DNA from: Rosellinia necatrix
Taxonomy: Eukaryota > Ascomycota > Sordariomycetes > Xylariales > Xylariaceae
DNA: 64,000 bases
Assembly: GCA_021209875.1 (NCBI GenBank)
Contig: JAGYVD010000003.1
Span: forward strand, 1-64,000
Direction: 5' to 3'
Of this stretch, positions 33,650 to 47,018 are shown piece by piece. The notes beneath the pieces were generated by a model that made no database searches, was not told where the DNA came from, and saw only the letters and a program-made list of their open reading frames with translations. Position numbers and translations under genes: made by a program. Every line of letters begins with the position of its first letter. Positions within the stretch are counted from its first letter, which is position 1.

Positions 33650-36600
33650 ATGGCTCCCTCGCCTTTGGTTGACAATGCCCAGATCAAGAGCGCCGAGCTC
33701 TTATCGCCGCTCCCGTTCTACCTCCACGCCTACATCTGGCCTTTCGCTATAATATGGCCCATCTTCGGCCGTTACTACTACACCCCCGAACTCTACGAGA
33801 AACACATCTCGTCTTCCGAGTGGACCTTCGTCTGGTGCGCCGCCATCATCACGCTACAGAGCCTTGTGTGGTTGAGCACCAACTGGAGCGTCAACCTCAA
33901 GGCCTCCTTCACGGCCACCAAGGCAAAGAAACTCGAGGATGCTCAGCTCGTCAAGATCATCCCCGTGGCCAACGCTGGCTCGGCCGAGATCTGCACTATT
34001 TCTCGCGATAAGGTACCATATTCTTCATTTTTCCCATCCAACTCCCGCCTAACTATGCCCTACTCTTCATATGTCCTTCATATATCCTTCATGCTTCCTT
34101 CATATTTCCTTCGGGTTCCCTTTGGGTTCCCTTTGTATTTCACCCGCTCCATCCGCCCTGTTTTGCTATGCTCTGCTATGCTCTGCTATGTTCTGCTATG
34201 CTCTGTCCTGTCCCGCTCTGCCCTGCTCTACTAGAAATATCTTCCTCTATATGTATCATGTATAGGCGGAGAGCACAACTAGCTAACATAGAGCCATCTC
34301 TTCCTCCCTTCATCAGGTAGACAAGCAAGTGAACCTGTCCTTCTTGTTCCAAAAGCGCCGCTTCCTCTATGATAATACCAAGCAATCCTTCTCCCCTCTG
34401 ACCTACGAGATCGATGCCGAACCCAAACCTCGCATCGACAAATTCCAGAAGTGTCGGGGTACCACCACCCAGGCCGAACTGTCCAGGCTAGAACAATACT
34501 ATGGCACCAACACCTTCGATATCCCCGTGCCCACCTTCACCGAGCTCTTCAGGGAACACGCCGTGGCCCCCTTCTTCGTCTTTCAGATTTTCTGTGTCGG
34601 CCTGTGGTTGTTGGACGAGTACTGGTACTACTCCCTCTTCACCCTCTTCATGCTCGTTGCTTTTGAGAGCACCGTCGTCTGGCAGCGCCAAAGAACCCTG
34701 ATCGAATTCCGCGGCATGAGCATCAAGCCTTACGACATGTGGGTTTTCCGGCTAAACAAGTGGGTTGAGATACAGAGCGACAAGCTGGTGCCCGGGGATC
34801 TCGTCTCCGTCGGCCGTACCAAGGAGGACGGCGGCGTAGCTTGTGATATGCTCCTAGTCGAGGGGACTGCCATCGTCAACGAGGCCATGTTGTCTGGCGA
34901 GAGTACCCCACTACTGAAAGACTCGATTCAACTGCGACCTGGCGATGTGTCCATCGACACGGAAGGGCTAGACAAAAATGCCTTCCTGTGGGGTGGCACC
35001 AAGGTGCTCCAGGTAACCCATGGGAATCCCGACGAGGAACGGCCCAAGCTTGCCTCCGGAGTCCCCACGCCACCCGACAATGGTGTCATGGCTGTTGTGA
35101 TCAAGACCGGCTTCGAGACGTCACAAGGTAGCCTTGTCCGCACTATGATATACTCGACTGAGCGCGTCTCCGCCAACAACGTTGAGGCCCTCCTTTTCAT
35201 TCTATTCCTCTTGATCTTCGCCCTGGCCGCTTCTTGGTATGTGTGGGATGAGGGCGTCAAGAAGGACCGCAAGCGATCCAAGCTCCTCCTCGACTGCGTC
35301 TTGATCGTGACGAGCGTGGTCCCTCCCGAGTTGCCCATGGAACTCAGCCTTGCTGTCAACACGAGTCTTGCTGCTCTAGCCAAGTTTGCCATCTTCTGTA
35401 CCGAACCCTTCCGCATCCCTTTCGCCGGTCGCATCGACATCGCCTGTTTCGACAAGACCGGCACCCTCACCGGCGAAGACCTCGTCGTCGAAGGCATTGC
35501 CGGTCTGGGGCTTGGACACGGCGGCACCGATACGCCCCGGGAAGCTGATGGCGCTCATAGCCACATGACTCCTGTTAAAGACGCCCGTATGGAGACAACC
35601 CTGGTACTCGCGACGGCTCATGCCCTAGTCAGGCTCGAAGAGGGTGACATCGTCGGTGATCCCATGGAAAAGGCTACATTGACCGCACTCGGATGGGGTC
35701 TTGGCAAGAACGATATCCTGGCCGCCAAAACCGCGATCAGTGGCCGGGCCACGGCCGGAACAGTTCAGATCAAGCGTCGCTTCCAATTCTCCTCTGCCCT
35801 AAAGCGCCAGAGCTCCGTAGCCACGGTAAATGCCGTCGACCCAAAGACGGGTTCGAAGATGCGGGGTACCTTTGTCGGCGTCAAGGGCGCTCCGGAGACC
35901 ATTATGAAGATGTTGGTGACGGTACCACAAGACTACGAAGAGACATACAAATACTTCACCCGGCGGGGTTCTCGTGTCCTGGCTCTGGCGTACAAGCAAT
36001 TGACCGTCGACAGTGAATTGGGCTCTGGTAAGATCAACGACCTCAAACGAGAGAAGGTCGAGGCCGATCTGAGCTTTGCCGGCTTCCTGGTACTCCAATG
36101 CCCCCTGAAGGATGATGCAAAGGAGGCCGTTCGCATGTTGAACGAGAGTAGCCACCGCGTGGTCATGATCACTGGAGATAACCCACTCACCGCTGTTCAT
36201 GTCGCCCGCGAGGTTGAGATAGTCGATCGAGATGTCCTCATCTTGGATGCCCCCGAGAAGAATGACCAAGGTCAGAAGCTCGTCTGGCGCAGTGTAGATG
36301 ACCACGTCAACATCGAGGTTGATGCATCCAAGCCCATTGATCCCAAGATTCTCGAGTCCAAGGATATCTGTGTCACCGGATACGCGCTCGCTCAGTTCAA
36401 GGATAACGAGGGTGCCTGGCGGTCTCTGCTACGTCACACTTGGGTCTATGCACGCGTTTCTCCCAAGCAGAAGGAAGAAATCCTTCTTGGTCTCAAAGAT
36501 ATGGGCTATTTTACCCTCATGGCTGGTGACGGTACCAACGACGTCGGTGCTCTGAAACAAGCACACATCGGCGTGGCATTGCTGAACGGTACTCAGGAAG

Positions 36601-38005
36601 ACCTGAATAGAATCGCCGAACACTCACGGAACACCAAGATGAAGGAACTCTACCAGAAACAAGTCGACCTCATGAAGAGATTCAATCAGCCCGCCCCCCC
36701 GGTACCCATCATGATTGCGCACCTCTATCCGCCTGGGCCCTCTAACCCACATTACCAAAAAGCAACCGAAAGGGAAGCGCAGAGGAAAGGCATGACGGTC
36801 GAGGAATACGCCAAGATGAATGGGAACAGCCTTGAGGGTTTGACTTCTACCGTCGCCGCTCCACCTTCGCAGGTGGACGCTCGTCTAACTAAACAACAAG
36901 AGTCCATGAACAAAGCTGCCGGATTTGCCGATAAGATGACTACCGCCATGATGGAGCAGGAGTTGGGCGACGACGAACCGCCGACACTGAAACTGGGCGA
37001 TGCCTCCGTTGCGGCACCGTTCACGAGCAAACTGCGAAACGTCATTGCCATTCCCAATATCATTCGCCAGGGTCGCTGTACGCTCGTGGCCACGATCCAG
37101 ATGTACAAGATCCTGGCACTCAACTGCCTCATTAGCGCTTACAGTCTGAGCGTCTTGTACTTGGAAGGCATCAAGTTTGGAGACGGTCAAATCACCATCA
37201 GTGGTATGCTAATGAGCGTCTGCTTCCTGTCCATCTCACGAGCCAAATCCGTAGACGGGCTGTCCAAAGAGCGGCCACAGCCGAACATCTTCAACTTTTA
37301 CATCATTGGTTCGATCTTGGGACAATTTGCAGTACATATTGTCACCCTGATCTATATCGCTCGGTTTTGCGATAAGCTTGAGCCGTAAGTCCACACCGTC
37401 ATGTTCTTGATGCCCCATCCTCCACACACACACACCCCCCCACTTGTTCTCCGTACTAACAGTTCCATCACAGGCGCTCCGAGATCGATCTAGAGGCGGA
37501 GTTCGCACCGTCGCTGCTGAACAGTGCCGTGTACCTCTTACAGCTCATCCAACAAATCTCCACCTTCGCAGTCAACTATCAGGGCAGACCTTTCCGAGAG
37601 TCGCTCTCGGAAAACAAGGGGATGTTCTACGGTATTATCGGCGTCACGGCCATCGCCTTCTCCTGCTCAACCGAGTTCATTCCCGAGATCAACGAGCAGA
37701 TGAAGCTTGTCAAGTTCACCGACGAGTTCAAGATGACCATGACGGCCGTCATGGTCATCGACTACATCGGTTGCTGGGTCATCGAGGTGGTGCTCAAGCG
37801 GCTATTTAGCGACTATCGCCCGCGCGACATCGCCCTGAGACGACCAGACCAGCTCGAACGCGAACAGTCGCGAAAGGCAGCCGAGCAGGCTGTGAAAGAT
37901 GCCGAAGACGAGAAGAAGCGGCTGGCTAAGGTGGAGGAGTTTGAGAAGAAGGTCGAGGAGCGAAGGCGGAAAATCCAGGCGTGGGCTGACGGTAGCAACC
38001 GCTGA
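33650..38005 (+). CDS. SPF1: P5A-type ATPase Spf1, ER transmembrane-helix dislocase
   Basis: Exons 33650-34012, 34317-37384 and 37474-38005 give 1320 aa; introns of 304 and 89 bp, phases 0 and 2. P5A ATPases sit in the ER membrane and remove mislocalised or misoriented transmembrane segments. Visible hallmarks: N-terminal paired membrane helices (FYLHAYIWPFAIIWPIFG), the actuator loop with LSGEST, the P5A signature PPELPMELSLAVN at about 457, the phosphorylated Asp in FDKTGTLTGE (D500), MITGDNPLTAVHVAREV, and GDGTNDVGALKQAHIG at about 858. Multiple C-terminal helices and a charged coiled tail (KDAEDEKKRLAKVEEFEKKVEERRRK) end the protein. Length fits filamentous-fungal orthologues (yeast 1215). 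Intron 1 is unusually long and carries 10-bp tandem repeats. Confidence 0.97.
34161..34229 (+). repeat. 10-bp tandem repeat inside spf1 intron 1
   Basis: CTATGCTCTG-type units repeated about five times, then decaying into CTGTCCCGCTCTGCCCTG. It accounts for part of the extra length of this intron. Confidence 0.8.
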
Positions 38006-41000
38006 ACGGTCGTCACACGGCGAACCATATTATAGGCCATACATTCGACTATCCTTGCTACGGGCAAGGAAATGAACGAACGGACATGGGGATATAGACG
38101 CATATTCTAGAGTTAGACCATTTACCATTTAGACATGTTCTAGCCCCTTGCCTACCTGACCGCAGCGGTTAGCATTCGAGCGGAAAGTCCTGTTATCGCG
38201 AAGGAATTGCCGGGGGCGGTTATTCAGCGCTAAGCTAGTGTAATTTGAATATCTGAAGCTCGTAAAATCGCTGCTTCGGCCGATTTTTCTACGGTCCCCC
38301 CTAAGTGCCAGGTAAGGAAATAATTCAACGACTAGACTGGCAGGCATATGTCTTGTTTCCCCGGACCATACGGGTGGGCAATTGGCGAGGGTAACAACAT
38401 AATCAGGTAGGAGAGCTACCCGATTGTACCTTAGTAGAAGAGGACAAGATGGGACCCAACAAAGAATCCCACATAGGATTAAGCCTCAAAAATATGATTA
38501 TTGGTTGCCACAACTACCTACCTATTGCCTACTTACTACCTGCTTGGGTAATCTACGGTGAATACAGACACAGTGCAATGCAGCGGGAGGTGTACGGGGG
38601 GCTTGAGAAGGGGGGATGGGGGGGTCTTTTGCTGTCACAATAACAGGAGATATGCACCTTTCTCAACCCGAGACAATGCTTTCGGATGGGACTGGCGAAC
38701 CACCGGCCGATAGTATTGGTAGTAGTAGTGGTGGTAGTGGTGGTGGTGGTGGTAGTGGTGTGGCAATTGAATCATCATTTACCACCACGGGCAGAAATTT
38801 AGTTCGAGATTATGTAGGTGGACACTGTGTGAACATTGTACATTGTTCCTTGAAGAATACAGTCTAACAGCGCATACCTACTTAAATTTAGTGTATGCAG
38901 CAGCAGCAGACGCGATATTCCGTGTACTTCCTACCTAGTCTAGCATGGAGCGAAAAGTAAAGTGGTGCTATATTCTCACATCTTCAGCAGCACCTAGGTT
39001 AGTGACATGGTTAGTGTATGCCATGTATCGTCATTTCTCCACACAAAATTGCCAGCACATCTGGATCCTCCACTGCGAGATACTGCTAGTGTACCATGGC
39101 ACGGTCTGGCATGGCATGCAGAGTACGCACAACCGTTGTTCTACATTGCTTCAAAGGGGGAAAAATAGGTATATTATTCTATCGTCTCACCTGCGGCTGT
39201 GTGTGACGTGGACAAGATCTGCCACTCCCAAACCGATCACATGGGAAGAAAAATACCGGAATGAACAGCATGGGATGGCGGCAAGATGGGCGAGGCCCGA
39301 ACACACATACCGACGCATACACGAACCCTACCTCTCTCGCAGGTGGGCAATTAATCACTAGGTACCTACAAGTATCCATCATGCGTTTCCATCTTCCAGA
39401 CAGACGGACAGACAGACCGTGTCCAGATAAGGTCCCTTTACCCAGGTCTATCGGACGGTGCTAGTCAAACTCAGTGGGATCAGGCCGATTAGCATCATGC
39501 GGCATCCTTGCATGAACATACATACACTACCTACTTACGTGCAGGAGGTCTCAGGTAGCGTAGTTACCTAGTCAGTAGATGGTAGATGCGATCAAAAGTG
39601 AGCTAAGTACTGGAGTACCTACCTTGGTTGTGATGGCTTTATAGCAGCATGCACTACAGCTAGGTATGTAGGCGCCGAAGCGCCCACCCATCTCGGTATC
39701 TGGATAGGGACGAACCCGCAGTAGGTATCTATCTACCTACCTGTTCATAGCGACAGGTATGTATCAATTCCTCTCGATCTTTAAGCACCTCGCCTGCCTA
39801 CCAAGTTGACACCTTAAGTAAGTATTCCGGTTAACTGGGTATACTTATTTAATGTAGTTTGTTTGCTAGCAGACTGGTAGCTTGGATTGTGTTCGAGAAG
39901 CGAGTAGGTGTTTAACTACCTAGGTAGGTACCCAGATAGGCACTTACTTAGAACAAGGTAGGTCGGCCGGGATGATAATCGGAGCTATAGTTACTTAGCA
40001 CTCAGATAACCTACCTGATTAATAGTTTGTGCTCTGTGCCTGACTAGCGAAACAATAAATAACCGCTGTCTCTAGGCCGACGGCCCCTAGGGCCCATGTG
40101 ACCATCCCTATGAAATTAGACAGCCATTTATCCACATAGTAAAACATACTGTCTTGGTGGCAGTTCGTGATAGTGCTATGTAAAAGTAGTGATGTGGTGT
40201 AACAAATACGATAAGTGGATGATAGGCATAGTGCCTGTCTGTTCATGCAACCTTGAATGCTACGAGGTCACAAGCGTGTTCGCACTGTATTTACAGTACC
40301 CATATTGGGAGGAGAGGGGAGGGTAGGCATGCCGCGGGGTTGTTTGCCACCGATATAGGCACCACAGGTAACATCAGGTAGGTGCTTGAGCGCTGAGCTA
40401 CCTGCACTACTCGCTATCCAGCCCCCTACCCACTAGGTACCTACCTGCCTAGGTAGCTTATCACCGTATTAGGTCAGACCTGACCGTCGTTACTGCACAG
40501 AGGGAGGGTAAAATCCAAAATATCACCAGGCCAACCAAGCAGGCCACAACCGAGTCTAACCAATTCAACCTTGACCGCCAAAGTGGAAATCACACAGATT
40601 TTTCTTTTATCCACCCGCCTTGTCAAGCCCATCCTCCTCCCTTTCCCTCCATCTACCCCTCCAAGGCTTTACTCTATCGAGAGCGTTCGACGTATTAACT
40701 ATCACATTGTTTGCGAGCCTTGTGCCACTCTGACCGCCCAAGTGCTGCTGTGACTGTGTCATCTTCCTGGCATCATTCATCGGCGTCTCCGGCAGAGCTA
40801 GCTCCCAACCAACCAACCACCCCCCTCCCCCCCCTTCCCCTCCAGGCTTCTCTCTGTCTCTCTCTCTCTCTCCCTCTCCCTCTCTCTCCCCCTCTCTCTC
40901 TTCTTCCCCGTCTCAAGCGTCTCAGGCGCCACACAGGCCATACAGACGCAGATAGGGCACACCTCGAAACCCGCCCGTCACGATACTTCGGTATCGATCT

Positions 41001-41060
41001 ATCTGTCTACTTGCCTGCCTGGTTGCCTTGACAATACGTTAACGCATAGCCGGAGCAGCC
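38006..41060. other. Long intergenic region upstream of the coiled-coil protein gene
   Basis: About 3 kb without a supported gene. It holds a GGT/AGT repeat patch (about 38706-38765), many TACCTAGGTA motifs (39505-39960, 40378-40460), and, just before the next gene, C-rich (40815-40840) and CT-rich (40845-40910) tracts that are likely part of the promoter or 5' leader. Confidence 0.45.
40845..40915 (+). promoter_or_regulatory. CT-rich tract upstream of the coiled-coil gene
   Basis: Almost pure CT/CCT repeats about 150-215 bp upstream of the ATG at 41061. Pyrimidine tracts at this distance are common in promoters of strongly expressed fungal genes; the regulatory role here is inference. Confidence 0.4.
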
Positions 41061-43618
41061 ATGGGAAACATTCTCTCCACCCTCTCGGGCGCTGATCCCC
41101 TGACCAAGGATCTTCTGGACAAGAAGATTGCCGAGCAGGACCAGCGCGTGGCCACGCTCCAGGACGAGGCCGACGCGCTCCGGAAGAGAATTGCCGAATT
41201 GGAACGCGAGACTGAGCGGGAGACACAGGATCGGGAGGGCGCCGCCGCCACCCGTGCTCTTGAATTAGATAGTGCTGCCAAGGCGAAGATAGTCGCACTG
41301 GAGGGACAACTTGAAGCCCTCGATCAGGCCAAGGAATCCCTTTCACAGGAGCTATCCGCCGCCAAGCAGGCATTGGAGAGCTCTACAGAGAATAGCCATT
41401 CACTCGAGAATAACTTGACAACCGTGAAGAAGGAGCTCGACCAGGCCATTGCCGCGAGTAATGCCGCGCAGGCAGAGCAGGGCAAGCTTGGAGACGAGCT
41501 AGCCTCAGTCAAGAAAGCTCTTGATGAGCAGAAAGACGCCCTAGCCAAATCACAGGAACACAACCAGCAGCTACAACAGTCAAATGAGGCCCTCAGCAAG
41601 GGCTCCGACGAACAGCTCTCTGTGGCCAATGCTAGCTTGGCCGACGAGCAGCAGAAGCGATCCGATCTGGAGAAGAAACACGAGGCACTTTCTGCTGAAC
41701 TGCAGGCCACAAAGGCCGAGGCTGCGGAATGGCAGGACAAGCAGAAGACCCTGCAGTCCACTTACGACGACCTAGTTAGCCAGTCCGACGCCACCAGTAA
41801 GGAATCTGCCGCTTGGCAGGAGAAGCACAAGACATTGCAGTCTACATATGATGGCCTGGTCAGCGAATCGGATGCTGCTAAGAAGGAAGCTGCCGAATGG
41901 CGACAGAAGCACCAAACTCTTCAATCCACATACGACAGCCTCATCAGCCAGTCTGATGCCACCACAAAGGAGTCGTCCGAATGGCAGCAGAAGCACTTGA
42001 CCCTGCAGGCGACCTATGAAAGCCTTCAGGCCGAGTCAGAGGCGGCCAAGAAGCAGGTTTCCGAGTTGGAGGAGAAGAGCAAAGCCCTGCAGGCCGCTTC
42101 CGACAGCCTTGCTGCCGAACACGACGCCGTGAAGAAGGAGGTTGCAGAATGGCAGGAGAAGCACAAGACCTTGCAAGCCACCTACGACAGTCTCGTCAAC
42201 GATTCCGAAGGTACTGCGAAGGAGACTGCGGAGAAACTCAAGGCAGCGGAGGACAAATTGAGCAGTATCGCCAGCGACTTGGATGCTGCCCAGAAAGATG
42301 CCGCCTCATGGCAGGAAAAACACCAAACTCTACAGACCAGCTACGATGGCCTCGTAGTGGAATCCGATGCCGCCAAGAAGGAAGGTTCGGAATGGCAGGA
42401 GAAGCACAGCTCCGTTTCCGCCGAATTAGAGACCGCGAAGAAAGAATCGTCCGAGTGGCAAGAGAAGCACACTGCCACTTCCACCGAGTTAGAGGGGGCT
42501 AAAAAGGAGTCATCCGAGTGGCAGGAGAAACACGCTGCCACTTCTACCGATTTGGAGGGGGCTAAAAAGGAGTCGTCCGAGTGGCAGGAGAAGCACGCCG
42601 CCATTTCCACCGACTTGGAGGCAGCTAAGGCGGAGTCGTCCGAGTGGGAGGCGAAGAGCAAGGCCGCAGAGGAGAAATATGCCGCCACATCGAAGGACCT
42701 GGAGGCCGCTCAGGGTGACGTGTCAGGATTGAAAGAGAAACTCTCTGCTCTGACGACAGAGCTAGAGGCGGCCAAGGCGGCATCCTCGGGGCTGCAGGAG
42801 AAGCTCCAAGCTCTACAAGCTCTACAGGACGACACATCCAAGGCATCCGAATCCCTGAAGCAAGAGTTGGAAGCCGCTGAGAAGGAACAACAGGGTCTGC
42901 AGGCGAAATACGACGCCCTCGTCAAGGAGCAAGAAGAGAAGACCAAGGCATCAGAGGCAAGCCACGAGGCGGAGTTGGAGAAGGTCCGCGGCGAGAAGGC
43001 CCAGGTCGAGAAGGATCTAGCCACGCTACAGGATGGCAATGGCAGTCTAAAGGCCGAGGTCGAGAAGGCTTCCCAACAAGTCGGCGAACTAGAAGCGAAG
43101 CTAAAGTCGAGCGAAGACGAGACCAGCAAACTTCAATCCCAGGTTGACGAGAAGTCAACCGAGGCGCAGAAGGCAGCTAAGCAAGTCGCCGAGTTAGAGG
43201 AGAAACTCAAGTCTGCGGAGGAGGAGACAGGTAAGACTAAGGCGGAAGTGGCCAAGCAGTCCAGTGAGATCGATACGCTTCGTGAACAGAGCGATGCTGC
43301 CCAGAAGAAGGCTGCTGCTGCCGAGGAAAGCCTCGAGACCGCGCAGAAGGTACGTAGTCGCCGCACCCCAAAAAAACAGCGCGTAATCCCCCGTCCCCCA
43401 GAACTGACGCCGTGATACAGAGCAAGACTGCCCTCGAAGCGAAACTCACCGAGGTCGAGGCAGAGGCAAAGAAAGCGCAGGACTCCAAGTCAGAGCTCCA
43501 GTCCGCCATTGACAAGCTGGAAGGCGAGAAGAAGAAACTCGAGGCAGAGTTGGCGGAGGAGAAGACGAAGGCGGCCGCGGAGAAGAAGCCCGAGGAGGCA
43601 GCCGAGGCCGCGGCTTAA
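41061..43618 (+). CDS. Long coiled-coil repeat protein with N-myristoylation-type start
   Basis: Exons 41061-43349 and 43421-43618 give 828 aa; intron of 71 bp (GTACGT...ACAG, phase 0, with AACTGAC branch). The start MGNILSTL fits the N-myristoylation rule (Gly2, Ser6), suggesting membrane anchoring. The rest is almost entirely Glu/Lys/Ala/Gln coiled coil from about residue 20 to the end. Residues about 215-380 repeat a roughly 30-35-residue unit containing EWQEKHKTLQSTYDSLVSES, and residues about 445-535 repeat a shorter unit SSEWQEKHAATSTDLEGAKK four or five times. The gene ends in an Ala/Glu tail. Similar proteins are annotated in fungi only as M-protein-repeat or myosin-tail-like; no function is assigned. 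It is not a motor: no head domain is present. Confidence 0.85.
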
Positions 43619-45309
43619 GCGGTTCATAAGGGGAAAAAAAAAAGAGAAAAAAAAGAAGGAAATTCATGATCATGATGGATGAAAGGTCACCGAAAATCAC
43701 CTGCTGTCACCGCGACGTATGAAACGTCGCTATGCTGAACGTGTGCTTTTTGCTGTCGATGTAGATACCCAATGTTGTATGACTAATGATAATGCCAGTC
43801 AATGCATTTTATCACCAAGATGGACGACCGTATTAGTTGAGTTTTCGGTGATTGTTGGACTTGACAACGCAGAAGTGTTGCGACATCGTATCATTGACGG
43901 ATCCCGGTGACGTTTCGAAAGCGCCTTGTATGCCGTACTTACCACCATTGTCGTGGCTATCGCCTCCTAGTTTGGCAACATACCCTCAGTATATGACGCC
44001 GTATAGCCCTTGCCTTCATACATTCGTGGAACGAGTATCGCAAGGAAGTCAAGGATATATATAGGTAATGTAACCGTAGTCAAGGGAGCCATCGCATTGT
44101 CAGACCCCTTGATCAGCGTGGTCAATGTATCTCGTCTTCCGCAAGTGGCAGTCTCGAGTCATCAGCTCGTCAAGCAATATTAGTGTCAGCCTCCTAGGCA
44201 CTGTCCTAGTCGCGGCTAACCCTCGTCATAGACTGTCAAGGTGCGAATTAAGTGAGCTACATACAAGGGTATGCATAGCGATCTTTTGACTCGATAACGA
44301 TACCGTGCCAGTTACTGGCCGATTACTGCGATGCCTAGGGTTAGTCTAGCACGATCAACTATTTAGGCGAGGATTTAGCTAGACGAACGCTCGCTAGTCC
44401 AGCACTATACATTACGATTCACCCATGTTATATAAATGAATTGCCAGATTCATGCATAAAATAGCATGCGATAGAATGAGATAGAATAAGGATGATGGGG
44501 GAATGAGACTCATCTCATCGGCAAAGCCTTACCCTCGCATCCTGAGTCTACGCGAATGCTTCTGGCAGATGCCTTGGATGGCGATCTATCATTGAGTTCT
44601 CATCGTGGTTTTGCTTTTTAATAGAATACGATTCTCAATTGAAGACTTAGACCTCGCACATCACCTCTCACGTCTCATTGAAGACTGCGGACTGCTGACT
44701 GAAAGCTGCTGACGTAAAACTGCTGACTGAGAGCTGCTCAGTTGAGGCTGCTCACGCATAACGGAATACAGATATGAGCCTGATCAAGCATGGGCAGCTC
44801 ATCTGAAAGCTATCTCATCCTACACGGTCGATGTAAACTGCTATCTCAGGAGAGTTATTCTATCCTTTCAACCATGATTCATAATGATAGGGGGGCAGGG
44901 GCGGGATGATAGTGCTGGTGGTTACGATTCGCGCGGTCCGTCTCGTCGCACCCGTCTATGTACCTCATCCTTCCCCTTTCCCCTAGAGAATTATCTGTCC
45001 AGCAAGCGAGAGAATCCGATCCGATTATAGGCTCCGAGAAAGGGCGAGTAATTTCCCCACATCCGATTAATATACCACCCCGTTCTACTGTCTAGGTCGT
45101 CAAACTTGGCAATATTGAGCCCCTCGGGTAGCAGCCTACAACTGAATGGCTAATCAATCACTACGGACCATAGAAGCGAGTAGATAATGTCACACTACCG
45201 CCAGGCAAACGGCTCATCACTCTGCAGTTACACGGTTATCACAAAACCCATTATTTATTTTTTTTATGCTTGACACACCCTGTAAGACAGGTCGTAAAAT
45301 TACCACCCT
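43619..45309. other. Intergenic between coiled-coil and LVIVD genes
   Basis: 3' flanks of two converging genes. An A-rich tract follows the coiled-coil stop (43632-43658). At 44685-44755 a degenerate GCTGCTGACTGAAA-type repeat recurs four to five times. No gene supported. Confidence 0.4.
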
Positions 45310-47018
45310 CTACGGTAACGGCTTCTGTGGCTTGACAACCCATGCTCCCCTCTCGATAGTATTGATAAGGATATAGCCGGACGGGTAGTTCGCGTACGAC
45401 GACCAGGTGCCGACAAACGCGAGGGAGCCGCCGTCTTCCAAATTGTCATCTGCAGCGGGGGCCGAGTTAGCTCAGCACATTCTCAGATCTGCCATTCGGA
45501 GGGATTATTTACCTTCCGGGTAGATATCAAACCAGCCGACCTCCCGAACGCCGGAACCAGACGGATTCGTGGGGATGGACGAGATGTCGAGGATGCTGAT
45601 GCCGGCCCCGTAGTTGCTTTGGAAGCTGTAGTTTCCGACGACGTACTGGTTGTGGTCGATGGTGCGGCGCGGCGCCTGGTAGTATCCCGTCTGCTTCGGC
45701 GCCTCTAGGTTTGAGATGTCCCAGATGAAGGTGGTGGCGCGGCCATTGGCGGCAGGACCCCTCTTGTCGACCTCGTCATATTCGTCGTCCAAGATCAGGA
45801 ACTCCTGCCACTCGGTATCGAGGACCCAGCCTTGATGGGTGTAAGTCGCGCCCTCGTAGGAGGTTACGGAGACGACCTCTGGCCACTGCTTGTCGGTCAC
45901 GTCGTCTAGTCAGGGTTAGCGAATATCGACTCTGCTATGAGGGGGCCTTGGCATGAGGGGCTTTGACACACGCACAGATGGTTAATGAATCCTCGTTGTA
46001 CGCGTAGCAGATCTCCTTGCCCAGGTACTTAGTATGGGGGCCTTTATAGATGAGGCACTGAGCATCGTGTACATAGCCGTCGGCGGCAGCACAGCCGGGC
46101 GAGGTGGGATTGCTCGGATCGCTAAGGTCTATGAAAATGAGCCCGCTGCGGCAGGCGTCGGTCCGAGGACGGGCGCCCACGACGTAGGCAAACCCAGATT
46201 CGTCATTTGTCAGCACATTATGAGCACGACCGTCAGGAAGGTGTCCATAAAAGCCTGTGAGGTCGGTGGTGGGATCAAAGGTGACGGGGCCTTTCTTATA
46301 GTCGATATCCAAGAGCTTCTTGAGGTCGAAGATTTGAATATGGTGGTCAAAGGTCTCGCTACCAATAACAATGTAATGTTTGTAGGCCCTAATCTCTCTC
46401 CACCGGCTGGTAGGTGTCCCAGCAGTTTGGGGAAGGCGGCCGAGGTATCTTAACTTGCCGGCGTTTGTAATCTACCCTTTTTTTGTTAGCTCCAAAGAGG
46501 CTAGGATGCGCGAAGGCAAAGAAGTAGACAGCAGTTTGGGTATACATGCCTCGGCAAAGGCAGCTCCATCAGCCTGCGCGATGATGGCGAACTCACGGCC
46601 ATCGTCTGATACCCAACCCCAAGACGACGACCCTTGGCCAGTCACACTTCCCAGAGCCTGGTGTGAGAGGAAGTGGTGTAAGTTGATCTACGCGTTGGGT
46701 ATTAGTCACATCACTACCAATCTAGTTGCTCTATTTAATGGGGACGGGACTGACGTTGTTACAACGATAGAAATTAGTAGGCTGATCACGAAAGGGAACC
46801 GCCTTGCCATCCCGGCATTGGGCAAAATGCAACTCGGGCCACTGTTCGGCATAGACTCCAGCCTTTCGCTCTTGTGCCCAGAAAAGCTCCTTACGAGACA
46901 TGATCTTCTCGTGCATTAGACCAGAGTCGTAGAGGTCGGCAGCCCGTTGAGGGTCCTTAGGAATTTCCTTGCCGGCAGCGGTGGCCACAAGGCTAAGAAG
47001 CGGAACCGTGTACTTCAT
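45310..47018 (-). CDS. Secreted LVIVD-repeat / choice-of-anchor-B family protein
   Basis: Five exons on the minus strand: 46755-47018, 46550-46687, 45976-46471, 45513-45905 and 45310-45449; 476 aa. Signal peptide MKYTVPLLSLVATAAG. The body is a beta-propeller-like fold of repeated strands, each with an I-F-D/I-W-D-I-S or I-D-L-S-D end: HIQIFDLKKL, LIFIDLSDPSNPTSPG, LTIYDVTD, TFIWDISNLEAP and ISILDISSIP. Conserved HDAQC and THQGW loops are typical of this family, whose molecular role is unknown. Introns are 67, 78, 70 and 63 bp; the second has a GC donor (GAG|GCATGT), because no GT donor keeps the frame. An upstream in-frame start at 47093 is ignored in favour of the signal peptide at 47018. 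Confidence 0.87.
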
